A stretch of DNA of 64,000 nucleotides from Pseudoscleropodium purum (GCA_963969395.1 OZ017798.1:14624173-14688172), one strand, 5' to 3'. Positions 41,784-53,999 are shown, counted from the first letter of the stretch. The notes: generated from the letters alone by a model not told the origin. Made by a program: numbers and translations.

Positions 41784-42502
41784 AATGCAACGAAGTTCTT
41801 ACCTTTTTTAGTCTTGTTTTCAATTTTTTTTTTCTATGGTTTCATCACCTGTAACTTACACCACTAGCAGCATGTTTGGTTTTGGAGAGGTACAAACGCT
41901 TTGTCAGTGCAAATAAATGATTCTTTTCCTCTCTTTGATTGGGTGCTTTCTTGGGTCATGATGCAACTTTCATTCAACAAGTCTTATTTAATCTTTCAAT
42001 GGCATGTGTCTGCCCTTTTGTGAATCTCCTGCCATGCGTTGCATAAGTACCTTCACCTAATTGTGACAAGCAATCATTGTAGATTCTTGCTTAAATGTTT
42101 ATGCTTTGAACATAATAGCCTATAGAGTTGATTTTACAGACATTTATAATCATTACTTTGAAGGTTCGGAGGTTTGGAGCTATGTTTGTACAATACTCCA
42201 AAATATATATATGCTAGGATGAATTGGAATTGTCTTTCAATTTTCCAAACAAAAATGAGACTGTCTAAAAGCAGCAACCATGCTTTGATGAATATTTAGA
42301 TGCTATCAGGTGTACATTCCTGAAATTGTCACAAAATGACTACTTGTGGGTAACAGCAGATGACATATGAAGTGCACTGCAAACTGTGTTTCATTGCTTC
42401 ATTTCTTCAGTCATCTTGTACCATGTGGCATTTGCAAGACGAAGGCCCTCAAACATGCATTAGAGTCACCGTGGATTCTTTGTCAGCTCCTTCAATTGAA
42501 AA
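41784..42502. other. 3' flank of the ITPK4-like gene
   Basis: The first few hundred bases likely contain the 3' UTR. I see no gene. CATTTGCAAGACGAAGGCC near 42430 resembles R4-type sequence only weakly. Confidence 0.45.
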
Positions 42503-43146
42503 TTAACCCCTAAATCAAATTTTGGTGTCCACAATACTTTGAAGTTAAATAAAACCTAACCAAGTTGCTATTTTTAATACTTTATATTTTTGAAAAATTC
42601 TTTCTGAAGTCTAATTTTAGCTTCAAAAATACAATTTTGAAAATGATTGATTATGATTTTCTTATTCAAGGTTTTGTGCAAGGGTATCCATTGCAATCTT
42701 GACTTTCAAGAGTATTGAAGGTTCTTAAAAATGAGCCTCAAATACACTAGATTTTGGAGAAAAATTCACATTAGAATTTCATTTAAAAGAATTATAGAGT
42801 AGATTTTGAAAAGCCATAATTTGATTGGGATTATGCATGTCAGGTCCTTCAACCTTATATTTTTTTGGTGAACAACTTTTTTAATTTGAAATGTGAAAAG
42901 AGGATTGAAAGACTTCCAATCACTTCTACAATTTTAACATCTTTGTGATCAAACATTATAATCTTTCAATCCATAAGTGATATTGTTGTGTTTTCTTTTC
43001 CTTAAGTGATCTCTAACCTATCTAATTTGAATTTGTAAGTTACAATTCAAAAAGAATTGATACAACTTCTCAAAATGTTTTTCTTTTTTTTCAATTTAGA
43101 ACAAATTCCCATACACTCAAAAAAGGCCTTGGGCATTCAGGGATTA
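42503..43146 (+). mobile_element. R2 element with TTAACCCCTAAA/GGGATTAA ends
   Basis: The left end TTAACCCCTAAATC and the right end ATTCAGGGATTAA look like degenerate inverted termini of the R1 style. The left ~180 bp matches 19291-19490, but the interior differs from R1. Probably a separate non-autonomous family using similar ends. Non-coding. Confidence 0.5.
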
Positions 43147-43701
43147 ACCTGAGGTCAAAACTTGCCAACCTGATGTCTGCTCAATAGACTTCAGAATTTG
43201 CACTTCCAGCCGTGATTCTGTAATGTGTGTCCAAATCCAGCCCCAAGCCCCAGAATCTTTTCTCAAAGAACTAGCTTCCTCATGGAGACTTCGATTTGCA
43301 ATTTCCCAAATTGTTTCCATTCTCAGCGCTGAAAGCCTGGAATGTACTTCAACAATGTGACTCCCGTGGCCCTTAGCATAAGATTTAAGTCTCAATTATA
43401 TCGCATTATCTCAAGCCATCTTTGATGATGGCTCCAGTTTCAAAATCCAAAATGGATGTAAGGCCGGAGTACCCTCGTGATTTTCACCTGCAGGTCTTGT
43501 GCACTCAAAACGACCACCAAGCCAGTTTCAAAGCCAGAGTTGAAGTTTCAAATCGGTCTTCAGACCATAGAGGGTAGCTGAATCAAATAAAGAAAAAAGC
43601 AATTTATCTTACAAAAAATCAGTTGCAATGATTTGCAAGATCACGCACTGAAGGTATGTGCTCAAGCACACAACAGAGGGTGTTACAGTCTGCTCGCTAC
43701 T
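43147..43701 (-). other. Probable 3' UTR of the F-box gene, or a further exon
   Basis: The frame at 43144-43395 on the minus strand starts at TTG and reads SHIVEVHSRLSALRMETIWE then IANRSLHEEASSLRKDSGAW. It looks protein-like in composition but matches no family I know. A possible acceptor (GCTAAG|GGCCAC) precedes it. It may be the last exon of an unseen gene, or chance within the 3' UTR of the F-box gene. Confidence 0.35.
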
Positions 43702-45396
43702 TCAAGGACCGCCAACAGTTTGGCTTTTCCTGATCCTTCCAAGAGTAACCCACCCCGGATTCCGTACCACAGCTTTCGTTGAAGTGCTTGCAACCTCCGG
43801 CCGTTGAATTCTGGCAACGCCAGGATTGGCAGCCTTCTGTTCTAAAACCGGCACTTGTTGTTGAGCTCCCTGTTTCCTTCTCCGACGCTGACTGCTTTTC
43901 CTAGACGCCTGAATACTACGCTCTATCTCTATGGCCTGCGAGAAGTCCCAAATCCGGACTGTCTTCTCATCCCCCGCACTCACCACCCGATCTGCACCTA
44001 AGTCTACACTAAAGGAGCAATGATGCGTACCAGGCAAAAAACGCTGCACAGTTTCTTCCCCTACCTTCCCCACAACTTGCCCCGACCCCGCTCCAGTCCG
44101 TGCCCTTGCAGATGGAAGCCTCTTCCCACTACCACTGGCTTTCTCCATGATCTGCCGCACGTCCATCATGGCCACACTCCCATCGGCAGAAGCAGCCACC
44201 AGCCACGGATCCTCAAAGGCCAAGGAATGAATCGCCCCACGTTGCAGCATCCAAACTGCAATTGCATCCTCTACAGTCCGAAGCTTACTGCATCCGCCAC
44301 TACGTCGCCGCAAGGTTCGATCATCAAACATGCGCACAGCACCATCCTCACCACCTGTGAACACAAACTGGCCCGAATGGCTGCCCTGAACTGCATAGGC
44401 TTGTCCCACATGCGCGCCTGTAAGCATCCGGTGATTCCCCGTTTCCACATCCCAGCTATAGACATGACTCCCTGCAGTGCTGAGAATGCGCCGTCCTCGT
44501 GGAACCAAGGCCCACACCCAGTCGTTGTGCAGAAACTGAGTCACACTGCGGAGTGTCGTCCGGTCCCAAACCCTAATAGACATGTCCCACGAGCCGCTGT
44601 AAATGTTGGCAGCGTCGAGCCCAAGGCATGTAATGGGACCATTGTGTCCATAGAGGCAAGTTTCAGCTCCACCCCAAATCCCTGCAACGTCAAAGAGCTG
44701 TGGACATTCCGGAATGGATCGCCAGAGGCGAATCACAGCATCACTGCCTGCAACTGCTAGAAGCTCCATGTCTACAGCAATTGCACGTAATGTCTCCCCC
44801 AGAGGACGCGAGCAAACCAAAGGGAGCCCTTCCTCCAAGTTCCAAACGCGCACGACCTGGTCGTAGCCAGCTGTGATGATGAGATTGGCAGCAGGTAGAA
44901 GACGAATGCAGCGCACTGCGGCCGTGTGGCCATGGAGCATATCCACTTGGAAGCGCCCCATTAAAACCTTGCATCGCTCTTCGCGCGCCATGTAAAGCTC
45001 CCGCCATGATTTGGAAGGCAAAGGTGCTGCAGGAGGACCGGGAAGGCCCCAACGCTCGCAATAGAAATGCTTCCATCCGTGGCTGTCTGAGGCTAAACGC
45101 CGGAAGAGGACGCAAGTGCAGGAGAGAAGGCACAAGGTGCGCGCGTCCAAGTGGGAGAAAATCTCGAGGATGAGCGCGGGGGGAAGCTCCAGGAAGGGGC
45201 AGTGGTCGGGGTCAGGTAGGGCAGGGTTCAAGGCTTTACTAGGGTTAGTGTTGTGGGATTTCACCACTTTGGAATAACTCTGCTTGTGTTGGAGAATGAG
45301 TGCGGTGAGACTAGGGGTGGTGGTGGTGGTGTCATTCCAAGCATCATCGGCTGTTCCATCTTCCGTTTTCCAACCGACTTGAGAGCCCAAGGCCAT
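43702..45396 (-). CDS. F-box/WD40 repeat protein
   Basis: An intronless frame of 564 residues from a true ATG at 45394-45396. The F-box is at about residues 67-111 (LELPPALILEIFSHLD, LLSCTCVLFRRLA, GWKHFY). Seven WD40-like blades follow at about 154-186 (LHGHTAAVRCIRLL ... VVRVWNL), 195-226, 248-278 (YGHNGPITCL ... SIRVWDR), 286-317, 324-358, 386-413 and 456-484 (TVRIWDF). A basic run RRRRK at 504-508 may be a nuclear signal. F-box/WD40 proteins are substrate receptors of SCF (Skp1-Cullin1-F-box) ubiquitin ligases: the F-box binds the Skp1/ASK subunit and the propeller binds the target. Order and length fit the plant F-box/WD40 group that includes At5g21040. The substrate is unknown. The gene is convergent with the ITPK4-like gene. 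Confidence 0.9.
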   Translation of the reverse strand: MALGSQVGWKTEDGTADDAWNDTTTTTPSLTALILQHKQSYSKVVKSHNTNPSKALNPALPDPDHCPFLELPPALILEIFSHLDARTLCLLSCTCVLFRRLASDSHGWKHFYCERWGLPGPPAAPLPSKSWRELYMAREERCKVLMGRFQVDMLHGHTAAVRCIRLLPAANLIITAGYDQVVRVWNLEEGLPLVCSRPLGETLRAIAVDMELLAVAGSDAVIRLWRSIPECPQLFDVAGIWGGAETCLYGHNGPITCLGLDAANIYSGSWDMSIRVWDRTTLRSVTQFLHNDWVWALVPRGRRILSTAGSHVYSWDVETGNHRMLTGAHVGQAYAVQGSHSGQFVFTGGEDGAVRMFDDRTLRRRSGGCSKLRTVEDAIAVWMLQRGAIHSLAFEDPWLVAASADGSVAMMDVRQIMEKASGSGKRLPSARARTGAGSGQVVGKVGEETVQRFLPGTHHCSFSVDLGADRVVSAGDEKTVRIWDFSQAIEIERSIQASRKSSQRRRRKQGAQQQVPVLEQKAANPGVARIQRPEVASTSTKAVVRNPGWVTLGRIRKSQTVGGP

Positions 45397-46430
45397 AAGC
45401 TGCCCTTTTCCGTTACGGTGGATTGTGCACTACCGCAAACCCTAAAATTGGCGCTAGCACCACTCCCCCAACTTCGGCCTGTGCACAACCATATGCAAAA
45501 GATTACTGTCATTCCCGACGATATTTCACTGAACTTGATGGCATTGTGGTCAAGCAACACCGGAGTGCACAAAAACTTTAAAAAGTCGGGGATTCCAGCT
45601 GGTTGAGAACCAGCAAATTATGAACCCTAAAACTGGACCGCATATAGGCCTTCTCCACAAGATTTCTTCATCTTCCCGAATTCAATAAATGCTCTAAAAA
45701 CTTATGCGCAAGTGCCAACAAAAAATGCCTAGAACCCTCGATTATCATCAAGTTATTTTTTTCACCATCCAAGCCAGTGAGAGCGTCCTGCTGCAAAAAT
45801 CCGCACACCCTAATTTCGCGTTGAGAACATGCACAAGTTCTCCCAGTTTTAACGCTCCATTCCGCATCTTAATCATATTCCACCCTCGGAATTGAACATA
45901 CCTCCAGTAACCCTTTGAAATTGAACAGAGCGAAGCAAGGAATGGTGACGAAGAAACAAAATGTGAGGAAACCCCAACGGAAGAAACGCACCTGTGAAAG
46001 ATCAAGAGACGCAGAGACAATGCACTTCCCTTGACGAAAGGGCGTCGGACGTCGCTGCTAACAACCGTGCAACAAGCTACAAACGGATCACGGCAACATG
46101 GCTCCTGCAGCGACGAATCCTCTCAACCCACAACCCACAACGCCGAAGAACACCAAGCCTGACTAGGAAGTGTCAAGAAGGAGGAAGACACTCCTGCCTA
46201 CGACTTACCCGTCTAATACCTTCCCAATACCACCATGATACCCTTTCAATACTATCACAATACCCTATGATACCCGGTATGGTGTTCGTGGATAGCACGA
46301 TTGCATGGCTGCAATGAATCAGAACTTCAGAAGCATGCCTTGGGAAGCGCGACTACAAGAAAAAGGAAAAAAAAATGCTTGGAAAGCATTGGCTCAAAGG
46401 TTGTGTTTTTTATGTATAAAATGTAAAAAG
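45397..46430 (-). promoter_or_regulatory. Upstream region of the F-box/WD40 gene
   Basis: GC-intermediate DNA consistent with a 5' leader and promoter. Repeated ATACC motifs occur at about 46209-46283 (AATACC, GATACCC, AATACCC). They lead into the TATAA microsatellite. No TATA box position was assigned, and the small frames here lack family similarity. Confidence 0.4.
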
Positions 46431-46512
46431 TATAATATAATATAATATAATATAATATAATATAATATAATATAATATAATATAATATAATATAATATAA
46501 TATAATATAATA
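46431..46512. repeat. Perfect TATAA pentanucleotide microsatellite
   Basis: About 16 uninterrupted copies of TATAA over 82 bp, about 1.0 kb upstream of the F-box/WD40 start codon. Uninterrupted arrays of this length are typically polymorphic. Confidence 0.97.
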
Positions 46513-48299
46513 CCGGTATTGCTCCTTAAAGTCGTGATCGGCATACTGGTATTAAGGCTCTGGCCGTTTGTCCTTTCTTGGTTTTGAGGGAGACATGGAT
46601 GATCTTTTGCAAGATTGATAGTACTTTTCATCCACATCTGCAGAAATGAAGTGAAGTTCATTACAGTACTTCTTCAGTTGTTCTATGAATGCCTGGATCA
46701 TAATGTCCGATTACTCAGTTTTTGCCTGCATAATTGGGCATTACAACTCTTCCATCCAAATTGAATCTATTATGTTAATGAAATCTAATTTCCTAGCAAC
46801 AGTTTACATCGAGCAATGTCCTTGTTGTTGCATTTTTCCTTGCATGTGAAAAACCGTGAAGAAATGTCCCATTCAAAGGCAGGCAAATTATTTCCGGTAA
46901 TCTCCTCTCAACGAATGAAATTCACATATTGGTGATTACAAATTTTTCATTCATTGTTCACATATTTCATCCATTTTTGGATGTATATTTACATTGGGCA
47001 ATCTCCTCATAGTCAAGAATTTTGATGAAAAAGAGGCATTCTCCATCGGGCTTTGTCCACCACATCAACTTGGTTTTTTTTGTCAAAATTCCTCTACCTT
47101 GGTGATTGCCCTATACATAAAAGATCATTGATATTAATTTATTTGTCCTTAATCCTAGAGTGTCTAGACTCTTCTCTAGAATTGACAATTTGGAGAATTT
47201 CATTATAAAGTGCTATTTGGAAGAATATTTTAGAAGTAATATTTAAAGGAAAGTTGTAGATTTTGAATTTTAGATTCCATTTGTATGGACAGATTCACTA
47301 ATACTATCACTAGTATTTTCCTATAAATTTGGAAACGAAAATTTCAAAATTCCTTCAAAATTTGATTATAGGAAAAATATTATCATTTTTTGAGCAAAAC
47401 TTATTGGAATGGATTCAAAATGAGGTCCTCTTGATATAGTGATTTTTTGAAATTTTTGTCTTCTTTACATCTAGGACCTCATTTTTGCTAATCTAGTTTT
47501 GAACTAGTCAATGCAATTTGACCACTTGACACACTTTTACATTTGTAATTTTAGAAAAATTTATATTCTAATAACACCAAATCCAAGTATCCAACCATTA
47601 GATAAGACAAGAACTTAATAAAGTATTACCAAAAATTAGGATGACTTTCATCCAAACAAGAATGATACAAAAACAAGAACTTCAATTTGTTCATCATCCC
47701 AAAAATGGACGTTGGAGCGCTCTAGGGTTAACTCCTTACACAACATACTCTGCTTTCAACTCAATATTCAAAAAAACTTTATTTTTTAATTAAGGTACAA
47801 TAATAACTATTTTAACTTTGGTATTAAGTTGTTTTTTCAATGTATTTTGATTTGTCCTAATAATGAAATTTGTGTGTTCGCAACACTAATTATGAACTCT
47901 AACACTAAATGGCAATACCTCTACAAATGTTACAAACACTAAACGTCAACCAAATTTTCAACAAAAAAACTAAATTAGGATCAAGATAGTTTACTCTACA
48001 CTATATCATTATCTAAAATGAATTCTAATTGTCAACTAAATGAAAACTAGAGTGAGTTGTGAGATAAAGTAAATAACATTATAGACACATAATTATAATA
48101 CTAAATTCATTCATTATTAGTGTAGTGAGGGGGGGTGGGATTACCTTCTAAACTAAAGTTCCACAATATTTTAAAGCCCAAAATAAATTCAAAATACTCA
48201 TACCCAAATAAGGCTAAAATCATTACTTTGAAATTTTTTTGGTGATAAATCCAACTATATGATCTTTAAGACAACTTTTTCAAGTATATTTCTTTCAAA

Positions 48300-48850
48300 T
48301 TGTAGTGAAAACCTCTACCAATTGTAAGATCAATGTACCTAAACTTAAGAAAGCAAGTTTTTGTGGTCTTCCCAAAGGCAAAATTTGTTCTTTCCAAAAT
48401 TTTAGAAAACACCGTGTTTGTTTGACAATTTGTGCTTTTTAGTCAAAAGTTGGAAAATGGATTGAAAATATATGAAAAGAAAATTAATAAAAAATAGTTT
48501 CAAATTTTTTTCATTTTTGTAAAATCTATAAAGTGGGAGGTGGTTCAAAAGTAATAATAATAAATTCTAAATTACTTATAATGTTGACAATAAATTGAAA
48601 TTTTTTAATCCCAATGGCAAGAATGTTCTAGTATGCAACACATATCCTATAATTTTGGTTACAACTCAAAATTTGAAAATTTGAATTCCAAATTTGAATT
48701 TAAGTATTATTTTCTACCTTCCATTGCCCACAAAGTAAAATTCCTCTCACAATTTTATTTCATTTGTTGGAATAGAATCATTCAAAGTTTTTTATGTAGG
48801 TATCAATCTATCCAATGATATAAAACCAAGTAATACTTTTTTGAAATATA
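48300..48850 (-). repeat. R1 repeat, diverged copy
   Basis: Shares the order of the TGGTTCAAAA, AATCCCAAT and GAATxATTCAAAG blocks with 34540-34800. Ends not found. Confidence 0.5.
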
Positions 48851-49904
48851 ATTTTAGCTTCTTGCTTTGACATTATTTTTTTTTTAAATCCATATAATTG
48901 TTGCAACACTTATTGGCATGACATGAAACAATGCTTCATATGTAGAGTATGATTCATTTGATGTCATATATCACCAATCTAATTATTTTCCTTAATCCCC
49001 AAGGTAAACAATCCAAAAATTATCTGTGGTTCCTAAATTGCTATTTATTCCTGGTTTTGACAAGAAAAAAATTTCATGTTGGTCATCAAGAAAAGAAATT
49101 GAACCCATGAATACAATACAACCTTCTCACAACAATTGGAATAAAAAATGAAATCAAAATATATTGTAAGACATGAAGCAGCATTCACAAAAGTGGCTAA
49201 ATTTTGCTCCATTACTATTAAAAATTTTCAATAGCTAAATCTCCATAGGAAAAAATCCTCAAAAAAATTAGATTTTAGCCAAAGTTTCAACAACCAATAG
49301 CCTTTGATAGCCAATTTGTTACTTCCTCTACATTAGGATTAGCATCTTTATAGTTAATTTTGGATTTTAGTACCCCCAATCATCCTTTACAACTTGCAAA
49401 ATTCCTTTTATTCCAATTTTTTTAATGCCACTCACTCTCCAGATAGCCAAAGTTGATGCTTGTTTGTCTTGAAGATAGCAAATTGCACTAAATTCCCTAA
49501 TCTAGGTAGCATATTGCATTAAATTTTATAAACTAGTTCTGGAATCACTGACATGAAGAGGATTTCTTCATAACTAGTTCTTGGCTTTTTGATGGTAATG
49601 TCGAACTGTCCCATTGGCAACCCGTCACTACAATTATTGCCATTGCAAGTTGTAACTCATAACCTTCTTTCCTTCCACATTTATATATGATGATCTATTT
49701 ACTGCTAGTGCAACTCATTGGTTGTCTAATATGTATTAAAAAAAAGTCACTACTATTTTGTTTACCTTTGTGGCTTTGTTGGATTCTATTTAAAATTTTC
49801 ATGCCCCTCCAATATAATTACCCTACTTCAATCACATTGAAGAAAGGAAAATTTTAGAAAATCCTAATACCAAACGTGAAGGTATATTTCAATACTTGAG
49901 TGCC

Positions 49905-50030
49905 AAAATTGAATTTCCACATCAGATTCTCAAGGGTCAACATTACCTTAGACCATTCAAATGATGACATATGACACTTTTTTACAAGAATGACTTATAT
50001 TCTGCTGAATCTAACTATCATGTAGGAGTG
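49905..50030 (+). repeat. Dispersed repeat R4, copy 2
   Basis: Matches 29115-29240; see that entry. Confidence 0.55.
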
Positions 50031-50354
50031 CGATAACTTAATTTCAGAAAATTATTGTCACTCACATGGACCCGCTTTCTTCATGAAAGTGTCAAGAATC
50101 CATTACCAAAATGGATGGATGAAAATTGTGGATAGAGTTTTTCTATTCATGCTTAAATGTGTTTGTTTTTTTAATTTTTTAAAAAAAATAATCATTTTTT
50201 GGATATTTAGAAATGGCAGCAATAGAATTTTCTCAGACTTTTAATAATAGATGTACAACTTTTTATATTTTAGACATGTTCCAAATTTTTCCTAATTATC
50301 TATAAACTAACTTGAACATACAATAGTTGGTGTTTGATAATGTAAATTTTTTTA

Positions 50355-51800
50355 TGAAATGTATAGTGGGGTACTAATCAAAATGGTGTTTTTGAATTTG
50401 TAGTGAAAGAAATTTTAGTGCTTCCAACTTTGATAGCTTCCTGAAAGTTGAAAAATTGGTATTTTACCATGAAATTTTTATCCCAACATTGAATTTATGT
50501 TAATAACATGTGTGCCACATTTCAACGCCAAAAAGTTATACAAAAAAAGATATTCAAAATCTACTAACAAATGTAGTTGTGAGAATGATTTTCTTAGCCT
50601 TTGGGATAGTGTCATTTTATAGGTAAAGTTTCACACGGATGTAGAAAATCATTCTCATAGCTACATATGATGGTAGATTTCAAATATCTTTTTTTGTGTG
50701 CATCTTCTGACCTTGAAAATTTGCATACATTTTAACAATATAGAGGTGGTTTTGTGCCAAAAATTTCATAATTTAAAAAAGAAAATTCAGCCCTATGGAG
50801 AATATTGAAGTTGGCAGCTTAAAAATTGTTTTTCACAACTACATTTGTTGGTAGATTTTGAATATCTTTTTTTGTATAACTTTTTTGGACTTGAAATTTG
50901 TCACACATGTTATTAACATAGAAAGAATTATTTAACAAAATTTCGTAGTAAATAAGTAATTTTTCAGCTCTTGGAACTTGGAAGGGTGTCAAAGTTAGCA
51001 ATAGTGAAATGGTTCCACAATTGTTTTTCAAAATGACACATGCTGGTAGATTATGAATATCTTTTTTTGTATGGATCTTTTGGCCTTGATATTTAAAGAA
51101 TATGTTATAGACTTAGAAAAATTTCTATTCCAAAAATTTCATGGCCAAAAAAAATTTCAATCCTTGAGAGGTTGTCAAAGTTGGTAGCATGGAAATTTTG
51201 ATTATCTTTTTCTCAGTGAATCTTATGGCTTTGAAATTTGGTACACATGTTATTAACATAAAGATGATGTTGGGAAAACATTTTATGGTAAAATACCAAT
51301 TTTTTAGCTCTTGGAAGGTTGTCACATTAGATGACATTTCAGAGCATTGGGAGACTATTTCAAGCTTGTTCTCCAATTTGGCACAATTTTGTGAACAATA
51401 GGTTTTGACACGGGTTGTCAAAAAATATTTATCAAAAAAATAAAAAAATATATTTTTTAAATTATCATTTTAAGCAAAAAATAATAATAATAAAAATCGA
51501 ATTTTTTTCCCAAAAATGATGTGGCAGTGACTATACTACATCAACCAACAGCTACGACTACATTTCTGTAGTTTGGAAACATAGAGAACTCTCTAGGAAC
51601 TCTCTATAGATTCTTTTGACATATGCCGGAGCGGATGACTTAAGTCCTACCTTTTGAACGTGAGCATAGCGAAAAAGGACCAATGGTTGAGGCGGATGGT
51701 CTTCCAATGCCCCAGAATGTCATCTAATGAAGTTGGTAGCACTGAAATTTCTTTCACTACAAATTTGAAAATACCATTTTGATTGGTATTCCATTATACA
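50355..51800. mobile_element. Fold-back element with repeated ~190-bp modules
   Basis: The outer segments are inverted copies. About 50370-50425 (AATCAAAATGGTGTTTTTGA, TTTGTAGTGAAAGAAATTTT) is the reverse complement of about 51738-51790. Inside, one inverted and four direct copies of a module carrying GTAGATTTTGAATATC and CATGTTATTAACATA are centred near 50500, 50690, 50870, 51060 and 51230. A MITE-like segment resembling copies B and C sits at about 51400-51640. Non-coding. Superfamily unknown. Confidence 0.65.
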
Positions 51801-52079
51801 TGCTAGAATTGCAAGAATTAAGTGTCTGAGAACCTTAGTAGCCTCTTTCTATAGAGATTGTCTTATAAGAGAAGGCATAGGTTCAAGTCTTGTAGATGCA
51901 CTTGGCTTTGTGTGATTAGTAGTAGGTTTAAAGGTACCTTCCAACCAATGCTTACGAATGAGCATTGGTGATTACAAAAGCATAGGCCAACTAATGAAGA
52001 GACTTGTTTTCACATGAGCCGACAATAGGGTCCGCTAGTGTAGGAAATATGTGTTGTTGAAGGCTTGAGGCAGTTGGAA

Positions 52080-53210
52080 GCATTCAAAATGGTAGTGAAT
52101 TTGTCAAATGCCTTCAATGTTTATGATGATGAACTTTGGTACTAGATAAAGCTATGTTTTACCACTTGGTTTTCAAAGTTTCCTCTAAAAAAGTATAATA
52201 TCGCTCAATGAATTTCTATGTTTTGCATGACGAAAGCTTTTGTATTTGCTCTTGTTGACTTAGTGAAGCTAATTGTTGAAAAAAAGGATACAAACTATTG
52301 ACAAGCTGTCCCAATCCTCGTGCAAATGGCATGTAATTTGTTAAAGTTGACGCACAAAGCCAACTTCACAATTTGAAGTGAACTTTTTGCCATTGGTAGA
52401 AATATCCTTTCCAAAGTATTGAGGGGGATGGTCTATGCAATCAACGACACTCTCAAATACAAAATGACATGGCCCATTGGGGTGAGAATGCATTCAACAC
52501 AAGCTAGATTCCTAGAGCTTTGTGTTTTGCTAGGCGTGGTTGGAATTTGGAACCATTGATGGAGTGCAAATTCCAATTTCTAAGCCAAATTTTAGAACTG
52601 CTAACTAATTCTATTTCAAGTCAAGTGGTTATAGCATGAACTATTAAATTGTTGTTGACAATGAGAAATGCTTTTTCAACATTTTTGTGGGCATGCTTGG
52701 TTCTACAAATGACAATCAAATGTTGCAATGGTCATTGCTATACAATTTGGCGATTCTTAGAGCTTTCATGGACAACAACTCTATTGTGGAAGGCTTTACG
52801 ACTTTCTTAATTTGGTAACTTGGACTACCCTCTTTTGCCTTGGTTAATGGTTTCACAAAGAAGTTAGAGAGATTTGTTAATTTTGGATTGCCTCTTGAAT
52901 AAAAAATTGCACTAGGCTTGTATAGTTGTAGAGAACATCTTTGAAATTCTAAAATAACCTTTTAGAGAACTACTAGAGAAGTTTGACTTTTACGTGAAAT
53001 TCTTATTAGATGTTGTTCTTTGTTGTACTCTATTGTACAATCTCATGCTGTGCCAATCACATGAAGATGTAGCCAAACTTCTGTACATTCTCCAAGTTGA
53101 GGGACTTTACACAAGTCTGAACAACAACAATGACAATTTTTGCAAAGTGCTTTGTCCTGTAGTTGCTAAAATCCCTCTCACTATAGCATCAAACAAACGT
53201 AGTGCTTGAG
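52080..53210 (+). pseudogene. PIF/Harbinger transposase relic 2 (DDE_4)
   Basis: Reads in order, with stops and frame changes. The N-terminal region (LVDLVKLIVEKKDTNY, QAVPILVQMACNLLKL, MTWP) is at about 52215-52480. GTIDGVQIPISKPNF (first catalytic Asp) is near 52551-52600. IVVDNEKCFFNIFVGMLGST with ND lies near 52650-52715. VENIFEILK (catalytic Glu) is at about 52926-52955. LLDVVLCCTLLYNLMLCQSH is at 53000-53065. It is clearly related to relic 1 at 21361-22960 but independently decayed. The second Asp motif is not readable. Confidence 0.8.
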
Positions 53211-53999
53211 GAGTCTTCCTAAATGCGTAAGTACATCTACTAATTAAAAATAGCATTTCAAATTAAAAAAAGAGATGATATTTTATAAAAATTGTGTTAT
53301 TGTGAACGCATTTTTTTTGAAACTGTGTTGCAATTAAAGCAATTTCAAAAAATTTGCATTCGTAGCAATACAATTTTTAGAAAACCTCAGTTCCTTATTG
53401 TTGTTTGAAATGTTGTTTTCTACTAGTGATTCCTACCCAATTCTTTTTTTTTGTTGCTTCCAGATTTGAAGAGAGTTTCATAGAAAGTGTGTAGGAGCAA
53501 TATCCACTTATACAATCTTACTTTATTGCTAGGACAAAAAAAAATTACAACAGACCCTTAAAATCGATTCTCTCATTGTTGGGTTCATTGTATAGCGAAC
53601 CTTGATTCTTTGTAATCATCTATTGTGTTAAATGATGAAGACTTCTTCTTGTTATGAACATTATCAAAACTTTTTAAATCTAGTGAATGTGAGTGAAAAG
53701 AAGGAAGCTCATCTGTAGAGCAATTTTTTTAGTTTGTTGCATAGGTTGATGACATCAACTCATCATTGGTACAGAAGGGTCTTCTTTTGGTGCAACTTGT
53801 TTTCATTGCTGGCTTAGAGAGTAATAGAACAAATCTATAGTTTCAAACTTTCAACTCTTCATCATGGAAGACGGGACTTTTTATGAAAATAAATTGTTCT
53901 AATGAATGGTTTCTAGAAGATATGGCTCCAAGTGCAACACACTTTTATTGTAAAATTTTTTTTCTTTCTCTTTAGAGCATGACTTCAAAGTTATCTAAT

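Larger units (their letters stand above)
46513..50354. other. AT-rich intergenic DNA with R1 and R4 fragments
   Basis: No gene. About 48300-48850 is a diverged R1 copy in the orientation of 34147-35080 (GGTGGTTCAAAAGTAATAAT, ATCCCAATGGCAAGAATGTT, TAGAATCATTCAAAG). About 49905-50030 is an R4 copy. Otherwise low-complexity AT-rich sequence. Confidence 0.5.

Noticed and set aside
44020..44760. 246-codon plus-strand open frame
   Set aside because: Antisense shadow of the F-box/WD40 gene. The minus-strand frame has clear F-box and WD40 motifs, while this one has none.
46410..46661. 83-codon minus-strand frame with Tyr-Tyr-Ile-Ile-Leu repeats
   Set aside because: Translation of the TATAA microsatellite, not a protein.
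51820..51910. tRNA-like B box (AGGTTCAAGTC)
   Set aside because: No matching A box, anticodon arm or acceptor stem could be drawn; a chance match or a very decayed SINE.
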